A stretch of 40,808 bases of DNA from Phycisphaerales bacterium (lineage in GTDB: Bacteria > Planctomycetota > Phycisphaerae > Phycisphaerales > UBA1924), in contig JAEPOJ010000032.1 of the NCBI GenBank assembly GCA_017642965.1, positions 1 through 40,808 of the forward strand, read 5' to 3'. The translations under genes and the position numbers were made by a program. The notes under the pieces were generated by a model that saw only the letters and a list, made by a program, of their open reading frames with translations, made no database searches and was not told where the DNA came from. Shown here piece after piece: positions 1-8,722 of the stretch (its first letter is position 1; every line of letters starts with the position of its first letter).

Positions 1-422
1 CTCTCATAGAACTCGATCTCCATCACACCATCAAAGGAACCAACGAAACCGCCAGTGATCGAGCCCTGATAGTTCATATTGGTCACCGGGAACGCATCCC
101 CCGCGCCGGGCATGATCTCGAGCCCCTCGTCGGCTATCCCCATCGTGACTTCTTCCGCCCAGCTCGCCCCGATCGTCGTGATGTAGACATCCCACTCAAG
201 CCGGATCGGGATCGCGAACCCGATAAACAGCTCCGCCACCTCGTTGTCCGGGTCCCCCTGAAAGTCCCAGCTCGCCATCCCGGAGATGTCGATCGTCACC
301 AACGCTCGATTGCTCGCATCGAACGGGACGTCTCGCCCGACCAGCTCGCTCCAGTGCACCATCTCCGCGTGCGCCAGACCACTCACCGCCAATACACCCA
401 TCGCCGGAATCAATGGCTTCAT
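1..422 (-). CDS. Secreted protein, N-terminal 140 residues (partial)
   Basis: The reading frame starts at an ATG at 422 and runs off the left edge without a stop. A clear ribosome binding site (AAGGAGA) lies just upstream on the minus strand. The N-terminus (MKPLIPAMGVLAVSGLAHA) is a short signal peptide with an A-H-A cleavage site, so the mature protein is exported. The visible mature part (MVHWSELVGRDVPFDASNRA onward) is rich in beta-prone and acidic residues and has no motif I recognise. PEP-CTERM proteins elsewhere in the window have the same kind of leader, so this may be another one, but the C-terminus is not in the window. Confidence 0.72.
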   Translation of the reverse strand, partial: MKPLIPAMGVLAVSGLAHAEMVHWSELVGRDVPFDASNRALVTIDISGMASWDFQGDPDNEVAELFIGFAIPIRLEWDVYITTIGASWAEEVTMGIADEGLEIMPGAGDAFPVTNMNYQGSITGGFVGSFDGVMEIEFYE

Positions 423-482
423 CTCATCTCTCCTTGTACAAACCCGTGCGTAGCTCGGCCGACAGATCCTCCCACACCCACG

Positions 483-510
483 AAAAAAGCACAAGCAAAA
501 TGCCTGTGCT
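483..510 (-). terminator. Rho-independent terminator of rpmH
   Basis: Read on the minus strand, an 8-bp stem (GCACAGGC / GCTTGTGC, one G-U pair) with loop ATTTT is followed directly by six T. It lies about 28 bp past the rpmH stop, so rpmH appears to be a single-gene transcript. Confidence 0.85.
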
Positions 511-537
511 TCATCAGTTCAAAGTTGTCTCAGCGGC

Positions 538-678
538 TCAGAGCGAGTTCACCTTGCGGCCGATGCGGCGACGCCGGTTCAGGATCTTGCGACCGCTCTT
601 GGTCTTCATGCGTGCCCGGAAACCAACAGTCCGGCGGCGCTTCACGTTGCTCGTGCGGCGGGGGTAGTGCATGGCCAT
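538..678 (-). CDS. rpmH: 50S ribosomal protein L34
   Basis: A 46-residue, extremely Arg/Lys-rich protein of the large ribosomal subunit. The translation begins [20 protein letters not shown] and continues with [20 protein letters not shown] and a short RKVNSL tail; the 'GFRARM.T..GR.IL..RR..GR' pattern is the L34 signature and the length is normal for the family. The start at 678 is preceded by AGGAG about 9 bases upstream; an internal ATG two codons later is a less well placed alternative. In most bacteria rnpA follows rpmH; here a terminator follows immediately and no rnpA-like frame is visible, so the two genes are separated. Confidence 0.96.
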   Translation of the reverse strand: MAMHYPRRTSNVKRRRTVGFRARMKTKSGRKILNRRRRIGRKVNSL

Positions 679-1027
679 GTCTGTAATCTCCTATCAGTCA
701 AGGCCCAAGCGCAATCACCCAAGCCGTCTCGCCCAAAGTTCAGGGCGGACACTCTAGACCGCCTCCCATCGCGCGTCCAATTCCTCTCCCACGAACAACC
801 AGAATTCATTGGACAGCCCGTCCACGATCGAGGATAATCAGCACACCGTGCTGGCGTGCCTGCTCGCAGACACCACTCCCGGCCCCTTGTTCGGTGTTTA
901 TTCAGATGAACACTCAGCAACGGTCCGCGAAGCTCCCGCGTCACGCCAGCGAGTTTCGTTTCCTGCCCGCCTCAACACGGGCGATGCGCTCGATGCGTCT
1001 GTAACACGAGCGCCGGATACCGCGCTG
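679..1027. other. Divergent intergenic region between rpmH and rnc
   Basis: About 350 bases lie between the two divergent starts. An open frame in phase with rnc extends upstream to 809, but its translation has no resemblance to RNase III and its internal codons look unlike the gene, so I treat it as non-coding. It must hold the promoters of both genes; no convincing -35/-10 pair stood out. Confidence 0.5.
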
Positions 1028-1792
1028 ATGACCGAAGAAATCCGATCCAAGGCCCAATCCATTCTCGGGTACGACTTCAACGATATCGAGCTGCTCGATC
1101 TCGCGCTACGACACGCCTCCATCTCCGAGTCACGCCTCGACTCCAACGAACGCCTCGAGTTCCTCGGCGACGCCATCCTCGGCATGATCGTCTGCGAACG
1201 CATCTTCAACCGCTACCCGACCTACCTCGAAGGCGAGATGACCAAGATCAAGTCCCTCGCCGTCTCTCGCAAGATCTGCGCCAAAATCGCCATCCAGCTC
1301 GGGCTCGACCAGCTCATCGTCGTGGGCAAGGGCATGCAGACCCAGACCAAGCTCCCGCAATCCCTGGCCGCGGCCGTCCTCGAGTCCGTCATCGCCGCCC
1401 TCTACCTCGACGGCGGCATGCAGACCGTGCGCGACTTCCTCGAGCCCATCCTCGACCCGCTCCTCGACGACGCCGTCAACTCAGGGCACCAGCACAACTT
1501 CAAGAGCGTCCTCCAGCAGCACGCCCAGCGCGCCCTGAGCACCTCACCCACCTACCGCATCCTCGACGAGAAAGGCCCCGACCACGCCAAGGCCTTCTTC
1601 ATCGCCGTCGAGCTCGACGGCACCCGCTACGAGCCCTGCTGGGGCAAATCCAAGAAAGCCGCCGAGCAGCAGGCCGCACTCAACGCCCTCCACGGGCTCG
1701 GCCTCACCGAAACCAACGGCGACGGGCTCACCCGCATGAAACCCGAAGCCGCCATGACCCGCATCCCAAACGGCTTCGACGAAGAAGAGTGA
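1028..1792 (+). CDS. rnc: Ribonuclease III
   Basis: A double-strand-specific endoribonuclease that processes rRNA precursors and structured mRNAs in the cytoplasm. At 254 residues it has the usual length. The catalytic RIII domain carries the signature NERLEFLGDAIL (residues 40-51, acidic residues E44 and D48) and the second acidic site in AVLESVIAALYLDGG (E119). A double-stranded RNA-binding domain follows from about residue 155 (NFKSVLQQHAQ ... GKSKKAAEQQAALNAL). I chose the ATG at 1028 because family similarity begins there (MTEEIRSKAQ); there is no strong Shine-Dalgarno. The last 30 residues after the dsRBD are a low-complexity acidic tail. It converges on the next gene, five bases away. 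Confidence 0.95.
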   Translation: MTEEIRSKAQSILGYDFNDIELLDLALRHASISESRLDSNERLEFLGDAILGMIVCERIFNRYPTYLEGEMTKIKSLAVSRKICAKIAIQLGLDQLIVVGKGMQTQTKLPQSLAAAVLESVIAALYLDGGMQTVRDFLEPILDPLLDDAVNSGHQHNFKSVLQQHAQRALSTSPTYRILDEKGPDHAKAFFIAVELDGTRYEPCWGKSKKAAEQQAALNALHGLGLTETNGDGLTRMKPEAAMTRIPNGFDEEE

Positions 1793-1797
1793 CGAAC

Positions 1798-2133
1798 TCA
1801 GTTATCACTCGGCATATCTACACGAACCCTAAGCCGCTGCTCGACTCGCGCAATCAACACCGGGTCCCAGCCGTGCTTCTCAAGCCAGGCTCGGCGTAGC
1901 CTCGCCCAGCGCTCGGGGGCCGGGTTGTTGGGGTTGAAAGGGATCTCGATATCTTCGTTGCCAATGTGCGTGCTGCAATCGAGGCAATGCTCAAGATTGA
2001 GCGCAAAGCTATAAGGCGGCCAATCCGCTGTGCTCTCCCAGAGCAGTCCACAAACAGGGCAGTAGTAGTTCCCATCCTCATCCGCATGGAAGACGATCCG
2101 CTCGCCAAACACATCCTCGGCCACCCGTTCCAT
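1798..2133 (-). CDS. Small zinc-ribbon-like protein, unknown function
   Basis: A 111-residue protein with two CxxC pairs, CPVC and CLDC, about 25 residues apart, which suggests a single structural zinc site. The C-terminal half (ERWARLRRAWLEKHGWDPVL) is probably helical. The start is the ATG at 2133, with GGGAGGG about 10 bases upstream; an in-frame TTG one codon earlier is also possible. I cannot name a family. It is convergent with rnc and monocistronic. Confidence 0.72.
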   Translation of the reverse strand: MERVAEDVFGERIVFHADEDGNYYCPVCGLLWESTADWPPYSFALNLEHCLDCSTHIGNEDIEIPFNPNNPAPERWARLRRAWLEKHGWDPVLIARVEQRLRVRVDMPSDN

Positions 2134-2297
2134 CAATCCATTTCCCTCCCGAGGCGAAAATCACCCACAGCTTACGGCCGCACCAGCTCCACAACCCTCT
2201 AGGGTGCCACTACTCGCGTCGAAGACGCGCAGTAGTGCTCTTGTGAGATATCAAAATCACGACTGCGCCGCATCGAGTCGTCCCACCCACAATCCGT

Positions 2298-2350
2298 CCT
2301 ATTGCCTATTGCCTATTGCCTATTGCCTATTGCCTATTGCCTATTGCCTA
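2298..2350. repeat. Heptanucleotide tandem array, (CCTATTG)7.6
   Basis: Seven complete and perfect CCTATTG units plus CCTA. The last bases (2348-2350) are the stop codon of the adjacent minus-strand gene, so the array abuts and includes the end of that gene. Related 7-bp-phase arrays occur at 12214, 16451, 20329, 20705, 22708 and 24849. Confidence 0.95.
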
Positions 2351-3880
2351 CTTCCGCACCAGATCCACAACCATCGGCAGATGATCCGACGCCGTCGTGT
2401 CCCCGCGCTTCAGCCCCATCGCATCCAGCGCACCGTCCGTCAGCACCCGCGTGTCCAGCATCAGCGCGTTGACCAGCTCGCTGCGTGAATCGTCGTACAG
2501 CAGCCAGTCCAGCCGCCCCGGCCCGAACCGGCTCTTCTCGTCCACCCACGTCACCACCGACGGATCCCCAAGCACCGGCGTCAGCACCGGGTCCAGATCA
2601 TCACCGTCAACCCCAAGCCCACGCGCCATCACCTCCAGCGGCGTCCGCGAGCCGACAAGGTTGTAATCCCCGCCGATGATCACCATCGCGTCCGGGTGCT
2701 GTGCGTGCACATGATCAACAAACGCGTTGATCGCCCGCGCCTGATCGATCCGTGTCAGGTCCTCCTCCGACCCAGCAGAACCGCAGCACTTGAGGTGCAC
2801 GCTGATCGCCAAGAGCTCACCCGCGTCCGTATCGATCAACGCCGCGCACGCGCGTGCCGGGCGCACATCGCCCGAGGGCGGCAGCGCCTCGTCATACCGC
2901 GCCACGATCGGGTGCCGCGTCGCGATCGCCACGCCCGAGCGCTCATCCGGGAAGTGCAGGGCCCAGTCCGCGCCCGCGTACTCCTCGATCCACCCTGCCA
3001 CCTTGGCCCGCTCCGTGCGGAACCACTCCTGGTACAGGATCACATCGGGGCCGATCGCATCGAACACCCGCTTGAACGCCATCGGCTCCGTCAGCGGCGA
3101 CGAGAACAGCACGTTCGCGCTCATCACCCGCACACCACCCGCCGGACGCTCTGGCATCGCCGCATCAGTTACATGCTTCTCATCATCCCGCTCAGGCAGT
3201 TCCACCACAAACCGGTCCGACCACATCGTCGATCCATCCGCGTCGACCTGATCCACGATCACCTCGATCGGCCCCGAAGCGGGCAACGCATCGCCATCCG
3301 GAGCGAGCCGATCAATCCGCAGCTCGTACTGCTCGCTCGCGTACGTCGGCAGGCACGCCACGCCCATGGCGAAGTGGCCGATGTCCTCGCCCACGCCATC
3401 GGCGCCGAACCGCGTCACGCCGGTGCCGATCCCGATCCCGCCCTCCTCGTTCACCGGAGAGAACGCGATCAGCACGTCCACGCCCTGCGGCGCTTCCTGG
3501 ATGGCTTCATCGCCCATCCGGGGGATGTCCATCGCCATCCCCGTCGACGCATCCGCGTCCGCGTCGATCCGGATCCGCGTGGTGTAGGGCGCCGCCTGGA
3601 TCGCCTGCGTCGGCCGCGTCTCGGGCGCGAACCGCAGCCACACGAACCGCCCATCCGCGTACGCACGCTCGCCCTCGCTCCAGTCGCCGAACAAACCGTC
3701 CAGCAGCTTTTCACCGCCGACCACGACGGGCTGCTCAGGCGACCGCTCGACAGACCGCGGCTCCGCCTCAGGGGTCGCGTTGTTCAACGCCCCTGATCCC
3801 CTCTCCGAGCACCCCGCGCCAAGAGCGCACATCATCACAAGCAGGCCGATCGTCGTTCGCATCCCCAACGGTATGCCCAT
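2348..3880 (-). CDS. Endonuclease/exonuclease/phosphatase-family lipoprotein
   Basis: A 510-residue predicted lipoprotein. The leader MRTTIGLLVMMCALGAGC ends in a lipobox (LGAGC). A region of about 220 residues of unknown fold follows, then a DNase I/synaptojanin-type EEP domain with the expected blocks in order: VMSANVLFSS, DVILYQEWF, ISVHLKCCG, IIGGDYNLVGS, and the final catalytic SDHLPMVVDL. The family hydrolyses phosphodiester or phosphomonoester bonds with a divalent metal; the substrate here is unknown. The ATG at 3880 has a weak GGGA seven bases upstream; the ATG at 3862 (starting MRTTIG) is nearly as good. The stop codon lies inside the heptad array. It is divergent from the YceI gene. 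Confidence 0.87.
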   Translation of the reverse strand: MGIPLGMRTTIGLLVMMCALGAGCSERGSGALNNATPEAEPRSVERSPEQPVVVGGEKLLDGLFGDWSEGERAYADGRFVWLRFAPETRPTQAIQAAPYTTRIRIDADADASTGMAMDIPRMGDEAIQEAPQGVDVLIAFSPVNEEGGIGIGTGVTRFGADGVGEDIGHFAMGVACLPTYASEQYELRIDRLAPDGDALPASGPIEVIVDQVDADGSTMWSDRFVVELPERDDEKHVTDAAMPERPAGGVRVMSANVLFSSPLTEPMAFKRVFDAIGPDVILYQEWFRTERAKVAGWIEEYAGADWALHFPDERSGVAIATRHPIVARYDEALPPSGDVRPARACAALIDTDAGELLAISVHLKCCGSAGSEEDLTRIDQARAINAFVDHVHAQHPDAMVIIGGDYNLVGSRTPLEVMARGLGVDGDDLDPVLTPVLGDPSVVTWVDEKSRFGPGRLDWLLYDDSRSELVNALMLDTRVLTDGALDAMGLKRGDTTASDHLPMVVDLVRK

Positions 3881-4043
3881 TCCCGCGTCCCAAGTCCGGG
3901 CAGATGTGTTCAGATAATAGTTGTCGAAACAAATAATCGCGATGCCCCACGGAATAGACTGATTGTCCGCATCGTTCACACACGACGCAACGAAAACACT
4001 GACCCACCCCGCCCCGCGGGCCACACGACAGGAGATGAACCAA

Positions 4044-4691
4044 ATGAATCGCACCGCCAAAGCCGTCCTCGCCGCATCCGCACTCACCCTGATGGGCGCG
4101 CCGCTCGTCGGCTTCGGGCTCTCCAGCTCTGAGACCACAACCGAAACCGCCGCCGTATCCCGCGACGCCAGCTCCTACAGCGTGGATCAGGTCCACTCCA
4201 CCGTCCTCTTCAAAATCCGCCACGGCGGGCTCGCCTACTTCTACGGCCACTTCGATTCCTTCTCCGGCTCCATCGACATCGACCCCGAGAACATCGAAGA
4301 CGCCAAGTTCAGCATCACCGTCGACGTCGACTCCGTCGATACCAGCAACACCAAGCGCGACGAGCACGTCAAGAGCGCCGACTTCTTCAACTCCCGCCAG
4401 TACCCCAAGGCGACCTTCGAGTCCACCTCCATCGAGCAGGTCTCCGACGGCGTCTACGACCTCAAGGGCAACTTCAACTTCCACGGCAAGACCCTCCCCG
4501 TCACCGCCAAGCTCACCGACGTCACCTTCGGCGAGCAGCGCGGCAACGACGCCATGGGCTTCCACGCCGTCTTCTCGATCAAGCGCTCCGACTACGGCAT
4601 CACCAAGTACGTCGACGCCAACAACCCCGAGAACGGCGGCCTCGGCGACACCGTCCAGATCACCGTCAGCTTCGAAGCCGTCAGCAACTGA
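4044..4691 (+). CDS. YceI family protein (exported lipid-binding-type barrel)
   Basis: A 215-residue protein with a signal peptide (MNRTAKAVLAASALTLMGAP). The mature part matches the YceI family, lipocalin-like barrels that bind polyisoprenoid or similar amphiphiles: SYSVDQVHSTVLFKIRH, GHFDSFSGSIDID, VDSVDTSNTKRDEHVKSADF, and the final VQITVSFEAV. In E. coli and Thermus relatives the protein is periplasmic and isoprenoid-binding; the ligand here is not deducible. The start at 4044 is preceded by CAGGAG nine bases upstream; the ATG at 4035 touches that ribosome binding site and is less likely. A strong terminator follows, so it is transcribed alone. Confidence 0.93.
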   Translation: MNRTAKAVLAASALTLMGAPLVGFGLSSSETTTETAAVSRDASSYSVDQVHSTVLFKIRHGGLAYFYGHFDSFSGSIDIDPENIEDAKFSITVDVDSVDTSNTKRDEHVKSADFFNSRQYPKATFESTSIEQVSDGVYDLKGNFNFHGKTLPVTAKLTDVTFGEQRGNDAMGFHAVFSIKRSDYGITKYVDANNPENGGLGDTVQITVSFEAVSN

Positions 4692-4710
4692 CAAACACGC
4701 CCACTCCGCG

Positions 4711-4743
4711 AACGCAGCGCCCGAAACGGCGCTGCGTTTTTTT
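4711..4743 (+). terminator. Rho-independent terminator of the YceI gene
   Basis: An 11-bp perfect stem (AACGCAGCGCC / GGCGCTGCGTT), six-base loop, then a run of T. It starts 20 bases past the YceI stop. Confidence 0.93.
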
Positions 4744-4795
4744 CATCCCAGCCCCGTAGCATGAGCATCGCCACGCACGCAAGGACCACACGCAC

Positions 4796-5785
4796 ATGGA
4801 CCCACAGCTCCAGCAACGCCTCATGCTCTTCGCCGGCTTCATCCCGGGCGGCATCGCCTTCGCCGTCCTCCTCGTCGGATGGTACATCCACGCATTCCGC
4901 GAATCCCGCACCGACCTTGATGAGGCGGACGAACCCCGCAAGCCCTCTCCCGGGCCGCGTTGGCTCCTGCCCATCCTCCTCGCGCTGGGCGTCGCCGGCG
5001 CGGACTACGCCATCAACTCCACCTTCCACCTCTGGCCGGACGACAACACCTACCGCTACACCCACGCCATCATCCTCATCACGCTGATGGCCCTGGCCGA
5101 GGGGCTGGTCGTGCTCCCCCTCTTCGCCGCCTTCGCGATGCGCCTGCTCGCCTACGCCGGCGCGTTCTGGATGCTCACCGAGGGCTTCACCGATACCGTC
5201 CTGGGCGGCTCAACCAACCTCGTGGCCTACACCCTCTTCGCCGCACTCGCAACCGCCCTCGTCGCCACCGGCGCGGACCGCAACGCGCAGCGCAACCACC
5301 ACGACCGCACCCTCGGCTGGCTCGACGCCATCACCTGGATCCTCATCATCGGCGCCATGATGCCCGTCCTCTTCGCCAACCATTACGGCGCCGGCGCCAT
5401 GGTTCCCGGCGGCATCATCGCCGTCCTCTCCAGCGCCGCTATCGTCGGGCTCATCTTCCGCGCCTTCTCACTCACACGCGGCGGCATCACCGTCCTCGCC
5501 GGCTTCACCATGATGATGCTCACCGGCTCGCTCGTGCAGGTCGGCGCCGACAACCTCCCCAGCATCCTCCTCATCACCATCCTCCCCCTCGTCACGCTCA
5601 TCCCGCTTCACACCCCTTCGCGCATCAAGCGACTCATCGCTCGCGTCGTCCTGATCGCAGCGGTGGGGGGCACCGCAGTGCTCTTCGCCATGGGCCCGCA
5701 ACTCGACGCCTGGCCCACCAACGAATCCGACAGCGAATCGAGCGATGACGAATCCCTCGAGGACTACTACAACTCGCTCGAATAA
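4796..5785 (+). CDS. Polytopic membrane protein, unknown function
   Basis: A 329-residue integral membrane protein with about eight to nine hydrophobic segments, beginning with FAGFIPGGIAFAVLLVGWYI near the N-terminus, and a very acidic cytoplasmic-type tail (ESDSESSDDESLEDYYN). AAGGA lies ten bases before the ATG. No catalytic or transport motif was recognised. It has its own promoter region after the YceI terminator and converges on a PEP-CTERM gene, with which it shares the hairpin at 5784-5810. Confidence 0.85.
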   Translation: MDPQLQQRLMLFAGFIPGGIAFAVLLVGWYIHAFRESRTDLDEADEPRKPSPGPRWLLPILLALGVAGADYAINSTFHLWPDDNTYRYTHAIILITLMALAEGLVVLPLFAAFAMRLLAYAGAFWMLTEGFTDTVLGGSTNLVAYTLFAALATALVATGADRNAQRNHHDRTLGWLDAITWILIIGAMMPVLFANHYGAGAMVPGGIIAVLSSAAIVGLIFRAFSLTRGGITVLAGFTMMMLTGSLVQVGADNLPSILLITILPLVTLIPLHTPSRIKRLIARVVLIAAVGGTAVLFAMGPQLDAWPTNESDSESSDDESLEDYYNSLE

Positions 5786-5810
5786 AAAAACACGCCGCGT
5801 ACGCGGCGTG
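5784..5810 (-). terminator. Terminator of the PEP-CTERM gene at 5840
   Basis: A perfect 20-bp palindrome (CACGCCGCGTACGCGGCGTG at 5791-5810). On the minus strand it is followed by seven T, making a rho-independent terminator for the leftward gene. On the plus strand there is no T run, so it stops the rightward gene less efficiently, if at all. Confidence 0.87.
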
Positions 5811-5839
5811 CCCTCTCTCTAGTCCTGTTTCGGCGCGGT

Positions 5840-6502
5840 TTACTTGCCGCCGCGGAGACGACGAAGACCGAGCCCAAGCCCGAGCATCGCGCCACCAGCG
5901 AGCACCGGTGCCGGCAGCGGCACCACATTCAGCTGCGGATCTTCCATCCCAAGCAGCTTGTCCGAAGCGTCGTTGTTGAGCCCGCGGAAACGCAGCGCGA
6001 TGTCATCGCCATCACCGAGGAAGCTCATCGCCGTGAGCGAGGACGCATCGCTCGCGATGATGTCGAAGACCAGCGTGAGGCTCGAGCCGATGCCAAGGCC
6101 ACGCGACGGGTTCCCGCCGCCGGTCCAGTTGGCGTTCAGCGCCGCACCGGCATCGAACGTGCCGAACGGGTTCGCAGCCTCGGTCCCCGTGTTCTTGAAA
6201 TCTGAATCGGTCGTCGATGCGAGCGTCGCCGAAGCGCCGCTGTCTGCGCTGTCAATGTTGAACACAAGACCGGTCAGGAAGCCACCGACCGAGCTATCCG
6301 AAGTGTTGGTGACCGAGAAGGTCAGCACGCCGTTGCTCCCGCTCGTGTGGTTGTACTCGATCGAGCCCGTCAGCTCAGCGCCGGTCCAGGAGCTGTTCGT
6401 GGTGCTGCTCGAATCGGACATGAAGTTCACCGTATCCGCAGACGCAACGCCAGCAGAAACAGCGAGTGCCGCAGCAAGAACGCTAAGCGAGCCGGTGTTC
6501 AT
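5840..6502 (-). CDS. PEP-CTERM/VPLPA-type sorting-signal protein
   Basis: A 220-residue exported protein. The signal peptide (MNTGSLSVLAAALAVSAGVA) is followed by a Ser/Thr/Gly-rich beta domain (DTVNFMSDSSSTTN onward) and a C-terminal sorting tail: VPLPAPVLAGGAMLGLGLG then RRLRGGK. Proteins of this type are cleaved and sorted by an exosortase-like system to the cell envelope or extracellular matrix. No enzyme motif is visible. The ATG at 6502 was preferred over an upstream in-frame start because GAGAGGT lies at the right distance. Confidence 0.87.
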   Translation of the reverse strand: MNTGSLSVLAAALAVSAGVASADTVNFMSDSSSTTNSSWTGAELTGSIEYNHTSGSNGVLTFSVTNTSDSSVGGFLTGLVFNIDSADSGASATLASTTDSDFKNTGTEAANPFGTFDAGAALNANWTGGGNPSRGLGIGSSLTLVFDIIASDASSLTAMSFLGDGDDIALRFRGLNNDASDKLLGMEDPQLNVVPLPAPVLAGGAMLGLGLGLRRLRGGK

Positions 6503-6754
6503 GATCTTGACCTCTCTCAACCCGATATCCCGGGCGGTTCATTTCTTCAGCTGGTACAAACTGCCCAGCCAGGCGTCTCCACGCGCCGGGCTGATGCCCA
6601 TTGAGGGCTGTCCCCTAATCTATCCCGTGATCCGGGGGGTGTCGAGCGTTCTGTTCCGAAATGACAGGAACACGATGTAATTTTTATACTGCCACCCTAT
6701 CTTCACACCACAACGCCCTTTATAGGTCCTCGGCATCCCCAATCGTCGCCGCTC

Positions 6755-7345
6755 ATGAATGAACCACCACCCCAGCCACCCCAGCCAGTGATCGTCGCCC
6801 AGAGCGAGCGCGTACTACTCCGCTACCCCATCGAGTCCGACCGCGACGCGTTCGCCGCCCTCCGCAAGTCCTCCCGCGCCCACCTCGAGCCATGGGACCC
6901 CATCCCCCCCTCCGGCCTCGACCTCTACTCCCCCGAGGCCTTCGACCGCGAGATGGAAACGCACAACACCGACCGCGAACAGCGCTGGCTCATCATCGAG
7001 CGAGAATCAAACACCATCGCCGGGCGCATCGCCCTCACCAACATCGAACGCGGCGTCTTCCAGAACGGCCGCTTGGGCTACTGGCTCGGCCAGCCCTTCC
7101 AGGGCAAGGGCCTCATGTCAGAAGCGCTGAACCTGGCAGTTGGCCACAGCTTCCGCCCAGCCGAGCAAGGCGGCCTCGGCCTCCACCGCCTCTGCGCCAA
7201 CATCATGCCCACCAACACCCGCTCCCGCAACCTGCTCAAACGCGCCGGCTTCATCAAAGAGGGCTACTCCGAGAAGTACCTCAAGATTCAGGGCCAATGG
7301 GAAGACCACGAACGCTGGGCCCTCACGATCGAGCGAACAATCTGA
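6755..7345 (+). CDS. GNAT N-acetyltransferase, RimJ/RimL-like
   Basis: A 196-residue protein. It carries the acetyl-CoA-binding block GYWLGQPFQGKGLMSEAL and the block LHRLCANIMPTNTRSRNLL..AGF typical of the RimJ/RimL/SpeG branch, which acetylates N-terminal or other amines on proteins or small molecules. A Pro-rich N-terminus (PPPQPPQP) precedes the domain. The substrate cannot be assigned: its context (a PEP-CTERM gene and a DUF4241 gene) gives no hint. Confidence 0.9.
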   Translation: MNEPPPQPPQPVIVAQSERVLLRYPIESDRDAFAALRKSSRAHLEPWDPIPPSGLDLYSPEAFDREMETHNTDREQRWLIIERESNTIAGRIALTNIERGVFQNGRLGYWLGQPFQGKGLMSEALNLAVGHSFRPAEQGGLGLHRLCANIMPTNTRSRNLLKRAGFIKEGYSEKYLKIQGQWEDHERWALTIERTI

Positions 7346-7354
7346 AAACGCGAC

Positions 7355-8020
7355 CTACTCCACCCGCTCCATCGCGTCCAGCACATCAAATGCCGTCAGC
7401 AGCACCACGGGCTCGCCGTCCTCATTCAGGCCCCACCAGTTGTAATAGAACCCATCCCCCCAGCCGCTCGGGAACATGATCAGGCTCCCGCCGGGCGCTG
7501 AGACCTCGCAGTACATCTGCCCGCCCTGCTCCGCCGCCTCGATCGACTCCGTCAGCAGGTCGTTCCAATCATCAAGCGCATCGTCGTCCGCCTCACCGAG
7601 CGGCTCGATCATCTCCGCCGGCGCAAAGCACGACGACGCCAGATCAACGCCGTACCCGAACGCCTCGTCCTCTTCATCCTCGTCGAGCTCGTCCTCATCC
7701 AGCGGCTCAACCCCGCCGTACGCGGCTCGCTCCCACGACACCACGTCCCCCTCACCGATCATGAGCGCCGCGCCCGCAACACGCACATTCCCCGCGCCAT
7801 CGTCCGCGATGCACAGCCGCACACGATACCGACCCGGCGCAAGCACATGCCCGATCGTCTGCTCCTCCGCATCGATCATGTACGGATCACCAACGCACAC
7901 CCGCCCACTCGGCAGCGTCACCTCACCGGCATCCTCGATGCGGCACGCAAACTCCGTCCCGTCATCCACCCGCCAGCTCCCGCCGCGCACCAACCCATAC
8001 AGTCTGTCTTCCTGGTTCAT
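7355..8020 (-). CDS. DUF4241 domain protein
   Basis: A 221-residue protein, cytoplasmic by appearance (no leader). It shows the DUF4241 pattern in order: LPSGRVCVGDPYMID, LAPGRYRVRLCIAD, RVAGAALMIGEGDVVSWE, FGYGVDLASSCF, and MFPSGWGDGFYYNWWGLNEDG. A strongly acidic stretch (DEDELDEDEEDE) interrupts the middle. The family is common in bacteria but has no established function; members often occur as immunity-like or stand-alone proteins. The start at 8020 (MNQEDRLYG) is chosen over an upstream in-frame start because conservation begins here. Confidence 0.86.
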   Translation of the reverse strand: MNQEDRLYGLVRGGSWRVDDGTEFACRIEDAGEVTLPSGRVCVGDPYMIDAEEQTIGHVLAPGRYRVRLCIADDGAGNVRVAGAALMIGEGDVVSWERAAYGGVEPLDEDELDEDEEDEAFGYGVDLASSCFAPAEMIEPLGEADDDALDDWNDLLTESIEAAEQGGQMYCEVSAPGGSLIMFPSGWGDGFYYNWWGLNEDGEPVVLLTAFDVLDAMERVE

Positions 8021-8129
8021 GCCCGCAGTGTAACGCCTTTTGCCAGTCCGCAAACCAATATCCCGCGCCCATCCTCACAAGAACACGCCCCGGGCCAACC
8101 GCCAGCAAAACGCCCATATCCTTCACACC

Positions 8130-8717
8130 ATGAGCACCGACAACCCGCACAACCTCACCGAGGTCCTCGACGCCCTCGAAGACAAGACCAAAGACCACGA
8201 CACCGTCAAGGTCGACGACATCCTCGACGCCTTCGCCGGGCGCCTCTTCGGCCCCCTCATCATCATCCCCGGGCTCATCCTCCTCACCCCCCTCGGCGCC
8301 GTCCCCATGCTCCCCGCCGTCATGGGCGCACTCGTCGCACTCATCGCCGCCCAACGCCTCGTCGGCATGTCCAAGCCCTGGGTCCCACGCCGCCTCCGAG
8401 AACGCGGCGTCCAACGCGACAAAATGACGAACGCCTTCAACAAAGCCCGCCCCTGGACCAACCGCATCGACAAGCTCATCAAGCCCCGCCTCACCGCCCT
8501 GACCACCGGCCCCGCCGAATACGCCGTCGCCCTCCTCGCCCTGCTCCTGGGCGCATCGGTCCCGGTGGTGGGCCTCATCCCCTTCGCCGCCATGGTGCCC
8601 GGCACCGCCCTGACCCTCTCCGGCCTCGCCCTCATCGCCCGAGACGGCGCCCTCATGATCGCCGCCCTCCTCGCCTCCGCCGCCGTCATCTACCTCACCT
8701 ACATGGCTCTCACCTGA
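8130..8717 (+). CDS. ExoD-like membrane protein
   Basis: A 195-residue protein matching the ExoD family (named for exopolysaccharide synthesis in Sinorhizobium): a soluble N-terminal segment (LTEVLDALEDKT..H..VKVDDILDAFAGR), then GPLIIIPGLILLTPLGAVPM with two membrane helices, a basic linker, and two further helices (LLLGASVPVVGLIPFAAMVP; ALMIAALLASAAVIYLTYMA). Biochemical function in the family is unsettled. It is monocistronic, followed by the repeat cluster. Confidence 0.88.
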   Translation: MSTDNPHNLTEVLDALEDKTKDHDTVKVDDILDAFAGRLFGPLIIIPGLILLTPLGAVPMLPAVMGALVALIAAQRLVGMSKPWVPRRLRERGVQRDKMTNAFNKARPWTNRIDKLIKPRLTALTTGPAEYAVALLALLLGASVPVVGLIPFAAMVPGTALTLSGLALIARDGALMIAALLASAAVIYLTYMALT

Positions 8718-8722
8718 AACAC

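Noticed and set aside
809..1027. A 73-codon in-frame extension upstream of rnc.
   Set aside because: Its translation resembles no part of RNase III and the protein has normal length from 1028.
2298..2350. Array of short repeats considered as CRISPR.
   Set aside because: The units are 7 bp and contiguous, with no spacers; no cas gene is present.
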